A stretch of DNA of 64,000 nt from Diplodia intermedia (taxonomy: Eukaryota > Ascomycota > Dothideomycetes > Botryosphaeriales > Botryosphaeriaceae): assembly GCA_021495925.1 (NCBI GenBank), contig JAKEKT010000029.1:1-64000 (forward strand). The letters are read 5' to 3'. Position numbers and translations under genes: made by a program. Positions 11,600 to 22,209 of this stretch are shown here, one piece after another (position 1 is the first letter of the stretch; every line of letters begins with the position of its first letter). The notes below the pieces were generated by a model. That model searched no databases. It had not been told where the DNA came from and saw nothing but the letters and a program-made list of their open reading frames with translations.

Positions 11600-14500
11600 T
11601 CCGGCAACGGAATCCATTCTAGACATCGTAGTAGAGTTAAAGATAGACCTCGTTCTATACTAAGAACCGTATATCTTACCCTACGAGAACTCGGGCTTTC
11701 GGTCGATTAATTACCTCTCGTTCGTTTAAATTCTACCGGTCTGTTCTTCCGATCTAAGGCCTCGAATATTAACCTACGTTTCCCGCTTTCTTAGGGGAAC
11801 AGAGGTGAATTTAGAGGCCGAATTCTAGTAAAGTCCCGACCTAATGGTTTTAAGTATAGAGTAGCGCAGGTCCAAGTTTAAGCTACTCAACTTATATAAC
11901 TAGAAGGATTAAACGGGCAACGATTCTCGGTATACTCTAGAACGCGTTCTATAATAGTAACCCCTTAGAACGTAGGCTATAGTTACCGGGGATTTTAACA
12001 TTTATTATTTCTAGTGGGATCCGAAATCTCCCCCCTCGTCTGGCGCTAATCGGCTAGTCGAATAATTCGAAGAAAACAACCTATCTCTTCTAAATAAAGA
12101 AGGAAAAGGCATCTTTTACCGCCCTCATCTAGAGAGAGAGACGGTTATCGACCTTATGCTAGCTACGCCGGCTTTAGCTAATAGAATTACCGACTAGCAA
12201 ACGATTACGGACTTCGGCTTCGATTATAAGGTAATTCTATTTAGTCTAGAACCGGCAGGCTATACGGGACCCTCTATAGTAGTTACTACCGCTAGATTTA
12301 ATACGGGAAAGGCCGACTGGCCCAAGTTTCAGGAAATCTTTAAATAATAGGTAAGAACGGTGGTATTCGAGGCTCTAAAAAGCTTAGAATTAAACCCCTT
12401 GCCGAAAGATGTCTCTAGAAACTTAATAGAAGGTTCGATCCGCTAAATACCCGCGTTAGATGCTCTAGAAGCAAGCCTTAACTAGGCTATATCTATCGCG
12501 GCGAACCTTTCTATTCCCCGATTAAAACTAGGAGCCCGATCTAAACCGTAGTAGTCGGACGAGCTCTTAGAAGAACGGAGACGACTACGAAGAGAGGCCG
12601 ACGCCTTTAAATCTCTACGCACGGAAGAGAATAAGCGGAGGTACTTAAACAGCCGAAATACCTACTTCGAAGCGGTTAAGAGGGCTAAACGCGAACACTA
12701 GAATTCTTTTCTAGAAAAAGAAACCCCCGAGACTATCTTTAAGACTATGGCTTATACTAAGCCTAGAACGCATGCTAGAATCCTAGAGATTAGCTACGAC
12801 ACGCATACGGGAAAGCGCCTAGAAGGTAGTTTTAAGGGAAAATATTTAGCCCTTAGAAAGGGGCTCTTCCCGCCGCCCCCTTCTGCCGCCTCCTTTAACT
12901 AGCAAAGCTACGTCCCTAAACGCTAGGACTGGCCGGAGCTTAGTTTAAGGAAAATCGAGGATGCGTGCTCTACGTAAATTAAAGAAAAAACGCCGGGACT
13001 AGACGCTATTACGTAAAAGATTATTACTTATGCGTTTAGAGCGGAGCCCGGCGCCTTTAATAAGGTTTTTTCTACGCTATTCGCCTATGGATATTATTCT
13101 ACGGGCTGGCGTACGGCTATCGGGGCAATTCTAAGTAAGGGAAAGAGCGATACCGCGGACCTAAAGTTCTATCGTATTATTTCTCTTCTTAATTGCCTCG
13201 GGAAAGTACTAGAACGGATTACGGCTAAAAGACTAGGCTATCTAGCGAAGACCTTCGATCTTCTTTACCACACCTAAATTAGGGGAAGGTTAAAGAAATC
13301 CGCGATCGATACCGCAATGCTTTTATCGAATAAAGTAGAGAAGAACCGCCGTCTTAAATATAAGACCTTCGTGCTTTTTCTCGATGTAAAAAGCGCCTTT
13401 AACCACGTGGCCGAAGAATAACTTCTAGCTATAATGGCTCGAATTAGCATGCCGATTAACCTACTCGCGTGGGTAAAGTCGTTTATGTCTATACGAACAT
13501 TAAGCCTCGCGTTTAACGGAGAGAAAGAAGAGTTTAGCCCGATCGAGACGGGTATTTCGTAAGAAAGCCCGGTTTTATCTATTCTCTTCTTAATCTATCT
13601 TCGAGAGATATTTTCCGCCTCTAAGGCTTCTTTTCTCTCTTATATCGACGATGTTGCTATGATAGCTAGCTCCGGCAGCTGGAAGAGTAATAAGAGAATA
13701 CTAGAGAAGAAGGCGGAAAGACTCTTTACGCGAGGCCACGAAAACTATATCGAATTCGATCTTAAGAAGACGGAGCTTATATACTTTGCCCGTTCTTTTA
13801 AAGAGAACTCGGAACCCCGCTCGGTCTCTATTACATTACCTACGGGGGATATAGTAGAACCTAAGAATTAGGTTAAGTGGCTAGAAATTTACTTCGACTA
13901 CGGGTTTACCTTTAAGACGCACGTGTCTAAAAGGATTAGCTAGGCCCGTTCGGCCTTCTACCGTCTCTCTAGACTCGCTAACGTCGAGAGGGGGCTCTTC
14001 CCCCACGTAGTTCGCCAGCTTTATTTAGCTTACGTAACTACGGTCGCAGACTACGGCTCCGAAATCTACTAGAAAAACTAGGGGCGGTTTACCCGTTAAT
14101 TACGAGTCCTTTAGAATCTTGCCCTACGAAAGATTCTAGGGGTTTTTAAAACCGCCCCTATACTTTCTTTAGAAATAGAGAGTGGAATTCCACTAGCGGA
14201 CATTCGTCTAAACGAGCGGTTACGAAAATACGCTCTTAGAACGAATTTACTCGGAGAATTCCACCCCCTTCGAATCGAACTAGAGAAGATAAATCTAGAC
14301 TAACGGGAAATAGAGACGTCTACGTAGTTAGAGAAGATTAAGCTTCTTCTTAGAAAGCAACCTACTCTCTTAGAAGAAGTCGACCCCTTCTACTTTCTAT
14401 CGTAGGCTACCGACCTTTCCTACACGGCTACGGTTAGCCCTCTAAATAAAGAGAGGCAGGCCTCGGCCTACGTACTCGATGTTAAAGGGGCACCCTCTAA

Positions 14501-15410
14501 TCGAATAGCTATCTACTCCGACGCTTCCGTTCTATCTCCGGGTGGAAATATAGGCGTCGGGGTAGTAGTTTTCGACTTTAGCCAATCTAAAGAGGACCCG
14601 ATGCGCTAGATTTATAAGAACCTCGGTTCGGAGAATCTAGTATATAATGGCGAGGTAGAAGGGCTAGTAATGGCCCTTAACTACGCCGTTAGAAGTTGGG
14701 TCCACGATAAGGATATAAGAATCTACGCGGATAACTAGGCCGCGATTCTAAGGCTAAAGAAGCCCTCTAATACGCCCGAATAAGGTCGATAGGTTCGGGC
14801 TATTAGTCTAGCTAAAAAGCTAAGGAATAGAGGGAATACCGTCTCTCTAGAATGGTGCCCCGGCCATAAGGACGTTCTAGGCAACGAGTACGCCGATCGG
14901 CTCGCTAAAAGCGCTACGAAGTATTCTAGTAGGAGGGCTTCTACTTCTCTAAGCTTCTACTAAAGTAAGGTTAAGCAGGAGACCTACGAAGAGTGGGAAA
15001 AGAAGCTTAAATCGGCGGCGGACTCGCCCTATAAACGCACCTTCGGTTTAGAGGTAGGGCGGCGGCTTAAATCTTCTACGAAAGTTAGAGAAATAGCCTC
15101 CGCCTTTTACTAGCTAAAGATAGAACACGAATACTTTAAGTTCTATCTTTACCGCCTCGACCACGCCGAAAACGACTAGTATAGATGTAGCCGTACGGCT
15201 AGATAGACACCACGCTATCTACTTCTCTTCTACTCTCTTTATAGAAACCCCCGGGTTCTCTTAAAAGACGGGCTAAAGAAGAATCGACTCGAACTACCGA
15301 ATCTCTTTTCCTCGGCTCTAGAAGCTAGCTTAACGGCTAAGTTCTTAGAATAAATAAAGATTACTACTAGGCGGTGGCAGTTAAACGACTTGCCTAACGA
15401 GGTCTAAATA
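11600..15410 (+). pseudogene. LINE ORF2: APE endonuclease, RT and RNase H, RIP-inactivated
   Basis: ORF2 makes cDNA by target-primed reverse transcription. Reading through the stops, the endonuclease region (about 11860-12340) shows GDFN followed by WDP and PSSGAN. The RT region (about 12970-13760) shows FLDVKSAFNHV (motif A) and YIDDV at 13641-13655 (catalytic motif C). RNase H (about 14506-14930) shows YSDAS, NGEVEGLVMAL, YADN and WCPGHKDVLGNEYADRLA, so its acidic residues and the late His are present. A 70-codon frame at 13659-13871 is the longest open piece of the RT. In-frame stops are almost all TAG/TAA where Q or W is expected, the RIP pattern. No functional protein can be made. Confidence 0.9.
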
Positions 15411-15595
15411 CGTACCGCCACACGCTCGTTTATACTTATTTTCTATATTTTCTTTCTTTTATTCTCTTCTTTAGCTTCTTCTCGTTCTCGGCGCTCTCGC
15501 CGCGTTCGATTTGGAGCAAAAACGGGCGAGAACCGTAGGGAAACGGCTAAATGGCGGGTATTTAAGCTAAAGCAGCCGTTACTACTAGTATCTAC

Positions 15596-15667
15596 GGCTA
15601 CCTAGTGCAGTTAGTAATTAAGCTGACGGGGCTAAAAAGCCGAGGTTCGAATCTCGGTCGAGTAACC
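15596..15667 (+). other. tRNA-like module in the LINE 3' UTR
   Basis: These 72 bp begin GGCTACC and end GAGTAACC, which can pair at most positions like an acceptor stem. An A-box-like TAGTGCAGTTAGTA lies at 15603-15616 (TGGYGCAGTTGGTA with two RIP-type changes). A B-box-like GGTTCGAATCT lies at 15644-15654, inside a 5-bp stem CCGAG/CTCGG. A homologous 72-bp module is at 51143-51214 (minus strand), and RIPed versions sit in copies 1 and 6. I cannot reconstruct a clean anticodon arm, so this is tRNA-derived or tRNA-mimicking, not a working tRNA gene. Confidence 0.6.
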
Positions 15668-16070
15668 TCTATTTAGGGCCCTTTTCCATCTAGATTTAGG
15701 AGCAGGGTTATGCAGCCAGTTTACTAGTAGTAATACTTCGGCTAGTTATAATAAATAGTAAGCGAGTACCGGTCTTCGATAGAAGAAAGCTAAACGGATC
15801 TAACTAGCTAAAAAGGCCCTCTCTAAGAAGAGGGCTTACTTGCTATACTTTTTACCTCTAATTTTATCGTTCTTTAAGGTCTCGCTTCGTTTTCTTTATT
15901 TTCTTAACTTTTTACACGCTCTCTATTTCTTTTTAAGCTTTTAAGCGCACCGTTCCTAGTACTCTTCTAGAATTTCCCCCGGCATGTATATATTTAGATA
16001 TATAGATAGAAGCGGATCCTTCTAGAGGGGTCCCGTCTCTAATAGTCTAAGACTCTAGAGGGACGTTAAA

Positions 16071-16091
16071 CTAAATAAATAAATAAATAAA
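16071..16091 (+). repeat. (TAAA)n tail of LINE copy 2
   Basis: About five TAAA units end the element. Comparable tails occur at about 16995-17017 and 17385-17402 on the plus strand, and as TTTA runs at 50713-50732 and 61019-61040 for minus-strand copies. Short A-rich microsatellite tails are typical of LINEs and mark 3' ends. Confidence 0.9.
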
Positions 16092-17017
16092 TACGTCGAA
16101 AATAACTAGTATAAATATAGTTATACGACTAAATAGATATTACGTTATCTACTTCTCTCTTATTCTCTTTATAGAGGCCTTTAAGTTCTCTTAAAAGACG
16201 GGCTTAAGAAGTATTAACTTAATCTTTTAAATCTCTTTTTCTTAACTCTAAAGACTAGTCTAACGGCTAAGTTCTTAAAATAAATAAAGATTACTACTAG
16301 ACGATAGTAATTAAACGACTTATTTAATAAGATCTAAATATATATCGCTAGACGCTTATTTATATTTATTTCTTTCTTTTATTCTCTTTTTCTACTTCTT
16401 CTCGTTCTTAGCGCCCTCGCCACTTTCGATTTAAAGTAGAAACGGGCGAGAATCGAAGAAAAATAACTAAATAGCGAATATTTAAGCTTAAGTAGCTATT
16501 TCTACTAGTATCTACGGCTATCTAGTATAGTTAGTAACTAAGCTAACGGGGCTAAAAAGTTAAGATTTAATTTCTAGTTAAGTAATCTTTATTTAGAGCT
16601 CTTTTTTAGATTTCTAAATTTAAGAGTAGAATTATATAGCTAGTTCGCTAATAGTAATACTTCGACTAGTTATAATAAATAGTAAGTAAGTATTAGTCTT
16701 AGATAGAAGAAAGCTAAATAAATTTAACTAGCTAGAAAGACTCTCTCTAAGAAGAGAACTTACTTACTTTACTTTTTATCTCTATTTTTATTAGTTTTTA
16801 AGCTCTTACTTTATTTTATTTATCTTTTCTTTATCTTATCTACGCTCTTTACTCTTCTTTAAGCTTTTAAGTATATTATTTCTAGTATTCTTCTAGAATC
16901 TTCTTTAATATATATATATTTAAATATATAGATAGAAGCGGGCCCTCTTAAGAGACCTTATCTTTAATAGTTCTAGACTCTAGAGAGACGTTAAACTAAA
17001 TAAATAAATAAATAAAT
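16092..17017 (+). mobile_element. LINE copy 1, right part (3' end), resumed after copy 2
   Basis: It starts with the second copy of the 15-bp target-site duplication and then continues the copy 1 sequence from where 9578 broke off. It runs through the end of ORF2, the 3' UTR and the tRNA-like module (about 16505-16580) to a (TAAA)n tail at about 16995-17017. RIP is as heavy as in the left part, which supports their former continuity. Confidence 0.88.
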
Positions 17018-17402
17018 ATAGCTAGTTTACTAGTAGTAATACTTTAACTAGTTATAATAAATAGTAAGTAAATACTAGTATTTATATAAGAAAAAGCTAA
17101 ATAAATCTAACTAGTTAAAGAGATTCTTTTAAAAAAAAAAGCTTATTTATTTTACTTTTTATTTTTATTTTTATTAGTTTTTAGATTTTTACTTTATTTT
17201 ATTTATCTTTTCTTTATTTTATTTATACTCTTTACTTTTTTTTAAGCTTTTAAGTATATTATTTTTAGTATTCTTCTAGAATTTCTTCTAGCACGTATAT
17301 ATTTTAATATATAGATAAAAGTAGATTTTTTCTAAAGAAATTTTATCTCTAATAGTCTTAGACTCTAAAGAGACGTTAAACTAAATAAATAAAAAATAAA
17401 TA
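17018..17402 (+). mobile_element. Extra tandem LINE 3' end (about 385 bp)
   Basis: This repeats the last part of the element (copy 2 positions about 15709-16091), starting TATAGCTAGTTTACTAG and ending with a variant tail that contains a run of six A. It directly follows the copy 1 tail. The 10-bp duplication that starts copy 1 follows this fragment, not the previous tail. The duplicated 3' end was therefore either part of the original insertion or formed later within it. Confidence 0.8.
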
Positions 17403-17412
17403 AAACTTATAA
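17403..17412 (+). repeat. Target-site duplication, right copy (AAACTTATAA)
   Basis: Identical to 4708-4717 and abutting the tail at 17402. It closes the compound LINE insertion of 4718-17402. Confidence 0.7.
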
Positions 17413-18462
17413 AATAATAACTAAAATAATTATATTAGTAGCTTTTAAATTAAAAAGATAGTAAAAAAATTTTATATTAATAACTAATAGCTTTCTCTTT
17501 TTAGCGTTAACTACTAGAGATACTATAACGGCTATAATTATAGTAGATAAAACTATTATCTAGACGATTAAATCTACTAAGATTTTTAAAGAGTAGCTTT
17601 TTAGTCTAAGCTTTTTATAATAATTATATATAGTACTTATTAGCGTATTATTACTTTATAGATATTTAAGATTATAAATACTATTCTAAGATAGTAGCGT
17701 TTATTAATAATACTATTAAAGTAGAGGTTTTTAGTATTAAACTATAATTTTTATTTACTACTCTTTTTAAACTTACTTAACTATTCTTTATTATTATATT
17801 TTAGTTTAAATTTAGATTCTTTCGTTCCTTAATTAATTATCTATATATAGTATTTTATTACGTATATAGAATAGTAGTCTTTCCACTAATTAAACGAACT
17901 TTAGCCGCCATTAACTTATTATAAACTAGCGGATCGTGCCCTCTACGTGCTCGCGACCCGCGTGGTCGTGCAGGTCGGCAAACTATAAGTCGATCTGCGC
18001 GTATACGGGCAGCAGCTGCTACCTCTTCTTAGATAGGACGCCAGCGTAGCACTTGGGTTTCCAGAGCGTCGGGAAGACGGCACTTGCGCCGCCTTCATCC
18101 CGGACCTCGACCGCGGTGAGAAAGAACTCTGCCGGACGGACTACAACTTAACACCATGCCAAGGATCGTGATCTCATTACTAAACGCTACGCGGCGAGCA
18201 TTGCCGTCGGCGAGCATCATCACCAGCGAGCGAATTCTACTAACCACCAGCAGCAAATAGCGGTATCACTAATCACCGTCATAGTCCGGATTGGTCTGCG
18301 ATCAGGCTCCAGCGGTGCTTTTTTCTTAAGGTGGAAAGCTTTTCGTGGTCTAGAGTCTAAGCGTGTAAGTTGAGCAACTAGTGCAAACAAATACGAGTGT
18401 TGCCTAGCGCACGACCACATGAAGCCGCAACCACCATTACTCGGGAGCCGGGGTCCCGTCAC
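17413..18462. other. RIPed DNA passing into GC-rich gene island
   Basis: From 17413 to about 17905 the sequence is AT-rich and lacks CpA/TpG; nothing is recognisable. At about 17905-17950 composition switches abruptly to normal GC-rich DNA with CA/TG present. From there to 18462 I see only the upstream region of the DUF4246 gene. Confidence 0.7.
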
Positions 18463-18470
18463 TATAAAAG
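18463..18470 (+). promoter_or_regulatory. TATA box (TATAAAAG) of the DUF4246 gene
   Basis: TATAAAAG lies about 90 bp before the chosen ATG at 18559, a normal distance for a fungal core promoter. It also argues against using an upstream start at 18397. Confidence 0.5.
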
Positions 18471-18558
18471 GTTTGCCAATTGTCGCCCTCTAAAGTCTCA
18501 GACCACAGACGACTTCTCTCCATCACTTCCGCCCAGTCCAGCAACAGCCCACGAACAG

Positions 18559-20502
18559 ATGGAGAGTGCTACCGACGGCGAACGGCGCCTGCAGCTACCG
18601 GGCGTCGGGCTCCCTATCGGCCACAAGCCGGACGGGCCCACCTTCTGCAGCGCCGTGCTCGGCTGGAGCCCGCAGCCGTCGACGGTGCGCGAACGGAGCA
18701 TGCTCGCCGTCATGAACGCCCTCACCGACAAACCGGACTGGGAGCGCAAGGTCTTCGACGACACAGTCGTCGCACGATGGCGCACCGAGGCTGTATATGC
18801 GCCGCCGCCGCTGAGCTCGTGGTCCCAGTGGACCTTCACCACGCGGCAGGGCTTTGACGATGCCATGTTCGACTTCGTACGTACACCGTCATGGAGCTGT
18901 GTCTACATGGCTGATCTTTTACGATAGTGCATCGCCGAGATCCGCGACAAGGCCACCGTCTACGCAGAGAAGCGCTTCGTTCGTGTCTTCGACAATGCCG
19001 CCGCCGTGGCCAAGTCAGATGTCGTGGTTTCGGCCAGCCTCCGGCAGGAGCTCGTGCGGGTGGCGGCGGAGCTGCTCGAGGACGGCGTGCCAGACGCGAA
19101 GAAAGACTGGCACCCGGGCTCGGACGGACAGGTGCTGGACCTGGTGCACCCGTCGCTATTTCCTTTGGTCTACGGACGCTCGAGGATCCTGGGGAATGGC
19201 TGCACGCTCGGGTTAGATGACTGCTTGGCGGCGGCCGGCCGCGGCGAGACGGTGAAGCGCCCGTGGATCACGAAGATCTGGGGCTCCAAGAAAAACGTGT
19301 GCAGGTACTGGGACAAATCGCTGTGGTCCAATCACTTCCAGTGGCTGCCGTGCGAGGTCGCCTTTACGGAGGGGAAGGCGCGCATCAGCAGCTATATCAA
19401 CAACCTGCACCCCGTCCGACAGAGGGCGTTGTACCCCCTCGTTGAGCGAGTCATGGATGCCGCCGTCCCACTGTGGGAGGAGATCTTGGGATATACGGGG
19501 ACAGATTGCAGGCCCGACACGTACCTACGCATGGTTCACGATGATCCCTGCTATATCTATGGCGACAACTACTACGACGAAGACGACGAAGATGAAGATG
19601 AAGACGAAGACGAAGATGACGAAGACGAAGAAGAATACGACGAAGAACATTATGAAACCAACAGCAGAGCTGCTCGACGCCAGAAGCTAGACTCGAACCG
19701 CGAGCTCTTACTTCCGAGTCCCAAACCCTACGCCCAGGACGATAAGGACAACGTTTTCAAGCAATGCAAAGCCAACATCCGCCAACAAGGCCTCCAGGTC
19801 ATCGTTAAGCTGGCGAACATCCACCTTACGCCAGACAAGCCCGACTACCCCGGCGGGTCATGGCACGTCGAGGGAATGTCAAATGAGTGGATTTGTGCGA
19901 CTGCCATCTACTACTACGACTGCGACAACGTAACCGAGAGCTACCTGGGGTTCCGGCAGAATGCGGACTCGGAAGAGTTGGTCCAGGGGGCAGAGGCCCA
20001 GGTACGAGTAAACGCTGCCCAATCCACCACGTTGGCTGACATGATGTAGTACGATTACGGCGGGATCGAGTATCTCTATGGTGTCAGGCAGGAGAAAGCC
20101 TGTGCTCAGAACTTGGGTCGCGTCTTAACGCAGGAAGGCCGGCTGATTGCCTTTCCAAACGTCCTGCAGCACCGCGTTGAGCCGTTCAGCTTGCAGGACC
20201 GTTCCAGGCCAGGCCACCGCAAGATCCTCGCTCTTTTCCTCGTTGACCCGCATCAGCGCATCATCTCGACAGCAAATGTTCCACCGCAGCGTCATGACTG
20301 GTGGGCAGAGGAGGTTGTGAATGGAAGGATTGGAGAGCTTCCGGATGAGCTGACCGAGATGATCACCTTGAGTGCGGATGACTGGCCGATTGGTATGGAG
20401 GAGGCAAAGGAGCTGAGGCAAGAACTTATGGCTGAGCGGACGAAGTATGTGCATCACGTTGATGACGCCGTTTTCGATGCGGTTAGCTTCTGCGAGCATT
20501 GA
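18559..20502 (+). CDS. DUF4246 domain protein, 614 aa, three exons
   Basis: CDS join(18559..18876, 18928..20001, 20050..20502). Both introns are GT-AG (51 and 48 bp), and the second has a CTGAC branch point. It belongs to the fungal DUF4246 family: early LPGVGLPIGHKP, middle HPSLFPLVYGRSR, late FPNVLQHRVEPF and RPGHRKILALFLVDP are hallmark blocks. WHVEG near residue 418 and the later QHRV and R would fit a 2-oxoglutarate/Fe(II) oxygenase-like H-x-E...H...R site, but that is my inference; the family has no assigned reaction. An acidic Asp/Glu run (coded by 19571-19645) is inserted between blocks. The ATG at 18559 follows the TATA box and precedes the first conserved block. No damage is seen although RIPed DNA lies only 0.6 kb away. 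Confidence 0.88.
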
Positions 20503-20725
20503 CAACTGCCTATTCATGGATAAGATCGAGATTGGGGTACAAATATTCGTCATAGTAACGGCAACCAATCGCGTCGGTCCGTGATCCCGAGCTTCTGACC
20601 CCGCACCTCCGAGTGATACCTTGGATTTGTAATACAGCTTGATCAATAATGTGAGACTATGAGTCGAGCTTACACGGCTGTTATTTTCTGCCATGAAACG
20701 AAGCAGTTCCATCCCGGAAGCGGAC

Positions 20726-21878
20726 ATGGCGAATGTCCAAATCACAACCCGCCAGGCCTACCGCCGGACAGACGACCACACCCCCGGCACACCAAAGGTG
20801 AAGCTTGTCACCGAAGACCTACCGCTCCCTCTCTCAGCCACCTCGGTACTGATCAAAGTCCACGCCGTCTCCCTCAACTACAGAGACGCCAACATTGCAA
20901 ACGGCGGAAATCCTTGGCCGGTCACTCCCCATGGCGTACCGTGCAACGATGCAGCCGGCAAGGTGGTAGCCGTGGGCGAAGGTGTGAGAATGCTGACGCT
21001 TGGCGATCGAGTAGGTAGCCCCGATTGTTGACACGGAGAATCTTACCGGCCGGGAGACGGCACGGTCCTGGCTGGCAGCGGACGAGGATGGGGTGCTGGC
21101 CGATTACCTTGTGTTCGACGAGAAGAAAATATGCAAGCTTCCAGCCCATCTGGATTAGATTCATGCCAGCATCATCCCTTGCGCCGGGGTGACAGCATAG
21201 GCTGCGTTGAAGGATGTTGGCTTTGGCAAATCCGTGTTGATCCAAGGTAAGCCCACCACTCTCTAGCACCAGATCTTCGCTAATGTCTGCAAGGCACCGG
21301 CGGCGTTAGCATGTTCGCACTCAAGCTTGCTCGGGCTGCCGGTCTGAAAGTCATCTTGAGCTCCTCAAGTGACGAGAAACTCAAGAGCATGAGAGAGCAG
21401 TTCCCAAGCCCGCCGCTCTTGACTGTCAATTACGCCAAGAACCCCGCATGGCACGAAGACGTCTTGGAATTTACCAATGGCGCCGGTGTCGATCTCGTGA
21501 TTGAAGTTGGTGGCACTCAATCATTGGTGAAGAGCATGAAGTGTACACGACGTGGCGGCATTATCAGCCAGGTTGGATATCTCAGCAAGCAGGATGCCAA
21601 TGAGCAGTCGGAGCTTCTGCCACTCATAATCGACAGAAGAGTGAATTTGAGGTAAGGTCCCACTGCTTCGAATGCGTCGTGGGTAGAGCTGACTTCACAA
21701 CAGGGGAATCAATGCAGGGTCAAAGCAGGACATGGACGATCTCTGTGCTGCTCTGTCTGCCACGGAGATGCAGTTTGACGATATCATAGACTCAGTGTAC
21801 CCGTTCGAGAAGGCTGATGAGGCAATAGAGTACATCTGGCGGGGCAAGCAGGTCGGAAAATTGGTCATTCGTCTTTAG
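20726..21878 (+). pseudogene. Zinc-independent alcohol dehydrogenase / quinone oxidoreductase (MDR), broken
   Basis: Medium-chain NAD(P)H-dependent oxidoreductase frame. The GroES-like half starts MANVQITTRQAYRR and includes VSLNYRDANIANGG and GVPCNDAAGKVVAVGEG. The Rossmann half has GTGGVSMFALKLARAAG and ends FEKADEAIEYIWRGKQVGK. Introns at 21247-21293 and 21652-21703 are normal. Three lesions break it: GTAGGTAG at 21011-21018 looks like a 4-bp tandem duplication that shifts the frame; TAG at 21156-21158 and TAG at 21198-21200 stand where the family has Trp. Both TGG-to-TAG changes are in RIP context (CpA on the other strand). Without these the protein would be about 340 aa. The substrate cannot be told from sequence. 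Confidence 0.85.
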
Positions 21879-22209
21879 ATCAGAGTCCCGACTCAGAGAT
21901 GTACCGCCCCCTTAAGTTCTTCGAACAGATCTGGAAGCATGAAGGTGCTCTCGCGCCCGTCACCGCACTTGGGCACCAGACCATATTTAACTCTGTTCGA
22001 CAAGCCCGTGGGCAGCCTACACTGTGTGAGGACCAAGTACTCCGGGGAGTGGAAAGGTTGACTGCTTTGCTAGGGAAGCAGATGGCACGTGCAGTAATTG
22101 TGTATTTCTCCTTCCCCCTGATCGATAGAATTGGTTGCCTGTCTGCTGAGAAATCAATGGGCAAGATAAGCAAGCACATACCTGTCCATCCAAGACCACC
22201 CATTCTCCA

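Larger units (their letters stand above)
9579..16091 (+). mobile_element. Tad-like LINE copy 2, full length (6.5 kb), nested in copy 1
   Basis: Full-length non-LTR retrotransposon. In order it has a 5' UTR, ORF1 (from about 10294), ORF2 (about 11600-15410: APE-type endonuclease, reverse transcriptase, RNase H, C-terminal Cys/His region), a 3' UTR with a tRNA-like module, and a (TAAA)n tail at 16071-16091. It is much GC-richer than copy 1 but still RIPed: CAG, CAA and TGG codons have become TAG or TAA throughout. It inserted into copy 1, leaving a 15-bp target-site duplication. The same 5' end is seen in the minus-strand copy near 57.2 kb, which supports this boundary. Confidence 0.93.

Noticed and set aside
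15596..15667. Genuine functional tRNA gene
   Set aside because: Ends pair imperfectly, the anticodon arm cannot be drawn, and it recurs only inside LINE copies. No other tRNA or rRNA gene was recognised in the window.
19006..20049. Separate 347-aa protein starting at 19006
   Set aside because: The first codon is GTG and the frame continues the DUF4246 protein across an intron at 18877-18927; its apparent stop lies at the end of the next intron (20002-20049).
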